NCBI GenBank assembly: GCA_017405545.1
Contig: JAFRAF010000362.1
Coordinates: 1-10,445, forward strand
Reading direction: 5' to 3'
Origin: Oscillospiraceae bacterium
GTDB lineage: Bacteria; Bacillota; Clostridia; Oscillospirales; Oscillospiraceae
DNA: 10,445 nt
Each line of letters opens with the position of its first letter. Within the stretch, counting starts at the first letter, position 1. Below, piece by piece: positions 6,673 through 10,445 of this stretch. The position numbers and the translations under genes were made by a program. The notes below the pieces were generated by a model that saw only the letters and a list, made by a program, of their open reading frames with translations, was not told where the DNA came from and did no database searches.

Positions 6673-8053
6673 GGCGCACCACCTCGAAGCGCTCCAGCTC
6701 GTAGTTCTTTTCCCGTTCTGAGAGTCCCGCCTTTCTCAGGGCGATGGAGACCTGCTCGTCCACGGTGTCCACCCCATCGAGATTTGGCAGCAGCAGTCCC
6801 CTTTTCCAGCCCTTGCTGACTATCACGCCGTAGCGCTTGACGTCCAGCTCGTCCTTAGAGCGGATCTTTTCCGGGCTCGACAGCACATCGACGCTGATCT
6901 CAAGAGCGTCCAGCTCGTCCACCCGAACCGGGCTGAAGCGCGGGTCCTTTGTTGAGGCGGATATGGCGTTCTCGATTATCTCCTCCGCCACACAGCCCTG
7001 TACAGGCTGCATGGTGCCTATGCAGCCGCGCAGCCGCCCGTCCTTGTGGAGTGAGACGAACACGCCCGCCTGCTCGGAGCACATTTCCGTCGGCAGCTCC
7101 TCAGGCGGCTCTATGCGTCTTTGCCCCCTGACCCAGGCCTCTATTTCCGCGCGGGCGAGCTTTACCCACGGGTCCTCCCGCTGCCGCCGCTCATCCAGTA
7201 TCTGTCTGCGGCGCGCGCGCCATTTGTCCAGGAGCCTCCGCTCCCGGTCGTCGCCCGTAACCAGATATGTGCAGACGCCGTATCCGACGCCGAAGGTGCC
7301 CTCATGGCTCAGCCTTTCCGTCTCCAGACGCCGGCCGTCCAGGGCGCCGGCCATAATGCAGAAGCTCCGGTGACCGCACTCTGCAGCCTTCTCGCAGAAG
7401 CTCTCCTCAAAGTCAAGCAGCTCGTCGAAGGCCGCCCGCCCCATCACGTCCATGACGCGCTCGTCATAAGCCGGCCCCTCCGGGGCAAAGCCGTAGGGTC
7501 CCTCCTCCAGCAGCTTGTGGGAGAGGTCTCCGCTGCCGACAAACAGAACGCGGCGGCCCAGCTTCTCCGCCGTCTGTCCGATCATCTGCCCCAGGCGGTA
7601 GTGGTCCGACAGCGGCAGGCCCGAGAGTCCGACGCGGACCAGCCGATAGTCGCTATAGAATTGATCGATATAGTACAGCGGGATCATCGTCCCATGGTCA
7701 AGCTCCGCCCTCCGCTCGCCCAGCGTGCCCGCCGGGAAGTCCTCCCTCTCCGCCAGGTCGGAGAGTTCCGCCGTGAATTCGGAGTCGTAGCTCACCTGAA
7801 AACGGAGCTGCGGGGCGCGGAACTGCCCCATATCCCCCTGCGCGCTTTTGCCCGGAGAGATGTGGAAGTAATCCGCGTACAGTATCGTATGCGGAGAGCT
7901 CAGGACGATAGTATCCGGCTTGAGCTCCGCGGCGAAGGCGGCCGCCTTTCTATAGGCGCTGTCGCTTGCCGCTATCTTTTTTTCTTCTCCCCTTCCGACC
8001 TCCGGCAGGATAATCGGAGGGTGCGGGACCATAATCGCGCCGACAACAGACAT
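6665..8053 (-). CDS. amrB-amrA: AmmeMemoRadiSam AmrB-AmrA fusion (Memo-like + AMMECR1)
   Basis: A 462-residue fusion of two proteins that are often separate. Residues 1-265 form a Memo-like domain of the class III extradiol dioxygenase fold, with candidate metal or active-site residues His11 (MVPHPPI), His55 (SSPHT), His120 (ELDHGTM), and Asp176 and His179 (GSGDLSHK). After a charged helical linker (268-295, rich in Arg and Glu), residues 295-460 form an AMMECR1 domain with its hallmark LRGCIGT (341-347) and DPRFSPV (370-376). Memo relatives bind iron or resemble metal-dependent dioxygenases, but the function of the bacterial pair is unresolved. No signal peptide is seen, so the product is cytoplasmic. 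The start at 8053 is chosen for the GGGAGG site about eight bases upstream. The frame stays open further upstream, including an in-frame ATG at 8137 that lacks a ribosome site. It is the first gene after the promoter at 8152-8180. Confidence 0.93.
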   Translation of the reverse strand: MSVVGAIMVPHPPIILPEVGRGEEKKIAASDSAYRKAAAFAAELKPDTIVLSSPHTILYADYFHISPGKSAQGDMGQFRAPQLRFQVSYDSEFTAELSDLAEREDFPAGTLGERRAELDHGTMIPLYYIDQFYSDYRLVRVGLSGLPLSDHYRLGQMIGQTAEKLGRRVLFVGSGDLSHKLLEEGPYGFAPEGPAYDERVMDVMGRAAFDELLDFEESFCEKAAECGHRSFCIMAGALDGRRLETERLSHEGTFGVGYGVCTYLVTGDDRERRLLDKWRARRRQILDERRQREDPWVKLARAEIEAWVRGQRRIEPPEELPTEMCSEQAGVFVSLHKDGRLRGCIGTMQPVQGCVAEEIIENAISASTKDPRFSPVRVDELDALEISVDVLSSPEKIRSKDELDVKRYGVIVSKGWKRGLLLPNLDGVDTVDEQVSIALRKAGLSEREKNYELERFEVVRHV

Positions 8054-8142
8054 TTGTTTCGCCTCCCATGACCGTATCGCATTGTATTTCGGAAATCGCG
8101 GAATCAGCCGATAGTATGCTTGGACTTCCGGCATGTTATGCG

Positions 8143-8157
8143 TATATTTACAATATA
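8143..8157. promoter_or_regulatory. Inverted repeat overlapping the amr -10 box
   Basis: TATATT-tac-AATATA is a perfect 6-3-6 palindrome. One arm is exactly the -10 hexamer of the minus-strand amr promoter, and the other lies at about the transcription start. This placement would suit a repressor site, although an AT-rich palindrome can arise by chance around a -10 box. Its symmetry also places a -10-like TATATT on the plus strand. Confidence 0.35.
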
Positions 8158-8180
8158 TCACGAAAGCACGGATTTCACAA
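8152..8180 (-). promoter_or_regulatory. Sigma-A-type promoter for the amr gene cluster
   Basis: On the minus strand, TTGTGA (8180-8175) is followed by a 17-base spacer and TATATT (8157-8152). A TG one base before the -10 hexamer makes it an extended -10. The predicted start is near 8145, giving a leader of about 92 bases before the AmrB-AmrA ATG. The element sits in the AT-richer part of the gap between a terminator and the gene, exactly where a promoter is needed. No riboswitch fold was recognised in the leader. Confidence 0.7.
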
Positions 8181-8248
8181 CAAGGCAAGCCCGTTGCGAA
8201 AGCAAAAAGCCGGACCTCGAAGCAGCCAGTCGACCGCTCCGAAGCCCG

Positions 8249-8262
8249 AAATGCCCGCATTT
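8249..8262. repeat. Short palindrome upstream of the amr promoter
   Basis: AAATGC-cc-GCATTT is a perfect 6-2-6 palindrome about 70 bases upstream of the amr -35 element, in the 334-base gap 8054-8387. That gap otherwise holds only the amr promoter and the terminator at 8291-8323. It may be a regulator site or chance. Confidence 0.25.
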
Positions 8263-8290
8263 TGCACGTTTCAGCCTTAAATGCAGTAAA

Positions 8291-8323
8291 AAGCCTCTTT
8301 TGCTTTGCAGACAAAAGAGGCTT
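8291..8323 (-). terminator. Intrinsic terminator of the ECF transporter unit
   Basis: AAGCCTCTTTTG and CAAAAGAGGCTT form a perfect 12-bp stem with a nine-base loop. On the minus strand the stem is followed at once by a T run (five Ts counting its last two), 64 bases after the transporter stop codon. This makes a good intrinsic terminator that insulates the amr promoter downstream. The plus strand also has CTTTATATTT after the stem, so it could work weakly both ways, but no plus-strand gene reads into it. Confidence 0.85.
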
Positions 8324-8387
8324 CTTTATATTTGCGCAGAACAATTATATCACTTGTATGCATGGCTGCCCGCGTCTTGATCGGGCA

Positions 8388-10445
8388 TCAGTAATACAGC
8401 CCGTATTTGACTTTTATTCTGTCCAGCTTTTCAAGCATCGGCTCAGCGCCGAACCATAGGAATATCCATGTAGCAGCCGCATGTACACAATCCACGGGAA
8501 AGCCCGTGGCGTAGTAGGTCAGCATTATTTTCCAGTTGAGCTCATGTGCCCATATGAGGGCGGCTGCCGGATTCATAATGCCGCCGTATATGACTATGGC
8601 ACAGAGCGCGCCGAACACGCACAGGGGCAGACGGCTGCGGCGCAGCAGGCCCTTACGGAAAAGCAGACCTGACAGAAAGCCGATGATACCCATAGCGAAC
8701 ATCTGCCAGGGCGTCCACGGTCCCTGAGAAAACATGAAGTTGGACACCAGCATCGCAACAGCGCCCACGAGGAAGCCTGTCTCGCCGCCCAGGGCCACAC
8801 CGGCGATGATGACTATGGCCATGACCGGCTTGAAATTGGGCAGCATGAAAAAGACCGCTCTTCCCGCCACGGCTATCGCACATAAAACGGCTATGACCAC
8901 CAACTCCCGCGCCTGGGGCTTTCTGCCCTCAAAGAGGAGGAAGAATGGCGCCACGCACTCCAGCAGCACCAGAAGTGAGATGAAATAATACTTCCTGCCG
9001 CCCAGGTAGGTCTCGCCCACGAAGAGCGTGACAGGTATCATCAGCAGGATAAGTCCCGCTGCAAGGACAGTCCGCCGTGAGAGCTTTCTCTTTTCCACCG
9101 GCGGCAGCGTCAGATAGTCAGGCCTTGTACTCTTCCTTGTAACGGAAAAGGCGAAAACCAGAAGGCACAGGATTAAAAGTCCGTATAATGCAAGCTGCCT
9201 CCCCGCCAGCGCTGTCGGCCCGCCGCTTCCCACAATGGCGCTGATATCGGTAAGCGTCAGCGCCTGAATAAAGAGGGCTGCTGCCCCTATGCCGGAAACC
9301 GCGGCCAGCGCTTTTCTCCACAGGGGAAGCTTGCCTGGCGCGGCCGCGGCGCTTTCCTCCTCCGGCTCAGGCAGCGGGGCTCTGAGGTCGGGCAGTATGG
9401 GCGCCGGGGGCAGTTCTCCCCCGCAGGCCGCTATCAGATCCTCGGCTGTCACAGCCTCCGGCAGGATGCCCCTTGCCATCCTGTTTGCGGAGGTCGTATA
9501 AAAGCTGTTCCCGGAAAAAAACTCCCGTGGAGTGCCTGCCGTCACAATGTTCCCGTCGAAGAAGAGGGCGCAGCGATGGGCATATCTTGCACAGAACTCT
9601 ATGTCATGGCTCACCATCAAAACAGCGACTCCACGCCCTGAGAGCTCGTACAGTATCTCAGCCAGCACCTGCTTGAACTCAGCATCCAGCCCCTTTGTGG
9701 GCTCGTCCAGAAGCAATATATCCGGGTCGGGCAGCAGGACCTTGGCCAGTGCCGCGCGCTGCTGTTCGCCCCCGGAGAGGTCATATGGGTGCCGATCCAG
9801 CAATTCCTCCAGGCGGCACAGGTGCACGACCCTTGTCGTCTTTTCTTCACGTTCTGCGTCCGTTTTCGGCAACAGCTCCAGAATATCCTCACGAAGCGTC
9901 TTCTTTACAAAAAGCGTCTGAGGGTTTTGGGGCAGAAATCCTGCCCTGCCAAGTCGGGTGATCTCGCCCCGATAGGGCTTGTATATCCCCGCCATCAGCT
10001 TCAGGCTTGTGGTCTTGCCCGTGCCGTTTCCGCCCAAATGGGCCAGGAGCTCTCCCCTGTGCAGGCTCAGGCTGAGCCCCTTCACTGTGTCAGGCAGCTC
10101 CTTTTCGTATTTGAACCATATTTCCTCCGCCGTCAGGACCGGCTCTCCCTCATAAGCATACACAGGCGGAGCCGGCAACTCCAGCAGCTGCCGGGAATCG
10201 GCATAACGCTTAAGCCAGTCTCTGCCCTCGCGCACGGTGACGGGGCAGCTGTCCCCGTTCTCCGTCGCTGCCCAGACGCGCATGGGCGTGGGCATGGCCA
10301 TGAACATGCTATGGCCGCGGGATCTCAGCTCTTCCCCCACCTCCGCGGGGGTCCCAACGGCGACAATCTCCCCCCTGTCCATGACGATGGCGGATGATGA
10401 AAGCGGGAACACCTCCTCAAGGCGGTGCTCCGTAAGCAGAATGGA
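8388..10445 (-). CDS. Duplicated ECF ATPase fused to an S component (CbrU-CbrT-like), 5'-partial
   Basis: The frame is open to the window edge, so only the last 685 residues are seen. The GTG at 10412 is used here as residue 1 for numbering and is not the real start. Residues before about 25, with the preceding ILLTEHRLEE carrying the switch His, are the tail of a first ABC ATPase domain. A second, complete ATPase domain covers about 91-300: Walker A GGNGTGKTT (127-135), Q-loop FLPQNP (159-164), signature LSGGEQQR (212-219), Walker B DILLLDEPTKGLD (231-243), switch His269. After an acidic, proline-rich linker come four hydrophobic segments (about 366-386, 406-424, 446-466, 475-496), then about 170 residues resembling an ECF S component, with NFKPVMAIVIIAGVALGGET (526-545) and SQGPWTPWQMF (562-572). 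This last part resembles the predicted cobalamin carrier CbrT, and the duplicated ATPase resembles CbrU. Cobalamin is the best guess, but another vitamin is possible. Confidence 0.88.
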   Translation of the reverse strand, partial: SILLTEHRLEEVFPLSSSAIVMDRGEIVAVGTPAEVGEELRSRGHSMFMAMPTPMRVWAATENGDSCPVTVREGRDWLKRYADSRQLLELPAPPVYAYEGEPVLTAEEIWFKYEKELPDTVKGLSLSLHRGELLAHLGGNGTGKTTSLKLMAGIYKPYRGEITRLGRAGFLPQNPQTLFVKKTLREDILELLPKTDAEREEKTTRVVHLCRLEELLDRHPYDLSGGEQQRAALAKVLLPDPDILLLDEPTKGLDAEFKQVLAEILYELSGRGVAVLMVSHDIEFCARYAHRCALFFDGNIVTAGTPREFFSGNSFYTTSANRMARGILPEAVTAEDLIAACGGELPPAPILPDLRAPLPEPEEESAAAAPGKLPLWRKALAAVSGIGAAALFIQALTLTDISAIVGSGGPTALAGRQLALYGLLILCLLVFAFSVTRKSTRPDYLTLPPVEKRKLSRRTVLAAGLILLMIPVTLFVGETYLGGRKYYFISLLVLLECVAPFFLLFEGRKPQARELVVIAVLCAIAVAGRAVFFMLPNFKPVMAIVIIAGVALGGETGFLVGAVAMLVSNFMFSQGPWTPWQMFAMGIIGFLSGLLFRKGLLRRSRLPLCVFGALCAIVIYGGIMNPAAALIWAHELNWKIMLTYYATGFPVDCVHAAATWIFLWFGAEPMLEKLDRIKVKYGLYY

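Noticed and set aside
7121..8071. Long open frame on the plus strand, antisense to the AmrB-AmrA gene
   Set aside because: The minus-strand frame has clear Memo and AMMECR1 motifs, a ribosome site and a promoter. The plus-strand frame is a by-product of GC-rich codon use and shows no family motif.
8054..8152. Riboswitch in the amr leader
   Set aside because: The leader is about 92 bases and shows no conserved riboswitch core or strong nested stems that I can recognise by eye.
8054..8344. N-terminal extension of the AmrB-AmrA protein, including an in-frame ATG at 8137
   Set aside because: The extension passes through the promoter and terminator, has no ribosome site, and the Memo domain begins naturally at [13 protein letters not shown] (8053).
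9789..10397. Plus-strand frame opposite the second ECF ATPase domain
   Set aside because: The minus strand encodes Walker A, Q-loop, signature and Walker B motifs in order, so the opposite frame is a shadow.
10410..10412. GTG at 10412 as the start of the ECF transporter gene
   Set aside because: The frame remains open to the window edge and encodes ILLTEHRLEE, the end of a first ABC ATPase domain, so the real start lies outside the window.
1..10445. CRISPR array, tRNA, insertion sequence or prophage
   Set aside because: No spaced direct repeats, cloverleaf with a TTCRA loop, transposase or phage gene was seen, and base composition is even apart from the AT-richer gap at 8054-8387.

Overview
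The window is GC-rich, gene-dense DNA with mostly short intergenic gaps. It reads like an anaerobic Clostridia-type Firmicute, possibly of the Oscillospiraceae/Ruminococcaceae sort. The reasons are a Bce-type peptide-detoxification module, an ECF vitamin transporter with duplicated-ATPase architecture, an AmmeMemoRadiSam gene pair, and a macrodomain protein with a C-terminal helix-turn-helix. This taxonomic guess rests on gene content only. No RNA gene, CRISPR array, insertion sequence or phage gene was seen.

Plus strand, 1-3832: a Bce-like antimicrobial-peptide sensing and resistance locus. It holds the 3' part of an intramembrane-sensing histidine kinase (BceS type, 5' end outside the window), a regulatory gap of about 144 bp, the ATPase BceA, the ten-helix permease BceB, and a 47-residue single-helix membrane protein whose ATG overlaps the bceB stop codon. 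The gap carries a perfect CTTACA-N4-TGTAAG palindrome, a half-site copy two helical turns downstream, a 12-bp inverted repeat and a -10-like hexamer. Together these look like the response-regulator-controlled promoter of bceAB. A long hairpin follows the small gene.

Minus strand, 8053 down to 3913: four genes that may form one transcription unit. In order of transcription they are a Memo-like/AMMECR1 fusion (AmrB-AmrA), a radical SAM enzyme (AmrS, 8-bp overlap with the fusion), a macrodomain-HTH protein (84-bp gap) and a von Willebrand factor A (vWA) protein with a complete MIDAS motif (78-bp gap). A convincing promoter with an extended -10 and an overlapping inverted repeat lies at 8152-8180. 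The biochemical role of the Amr trio is, to my knowledge, unresolved. The macrodomain and vWA genes suggest ADP-ribose or stress signalling, but that is inference.

Minus strand, 10445 down to 8388: a large polypeptide, open at the window edge, that joins the end of one ABC ATPase domain, a complete second ABC ATPase domain, a four-helix membrane stretch and an ECF S component resembling the predicted cobalamin carrier CbrT. A strong intrinsic terminator (8291-8323) ends this unit and separates it from the amr promoter.
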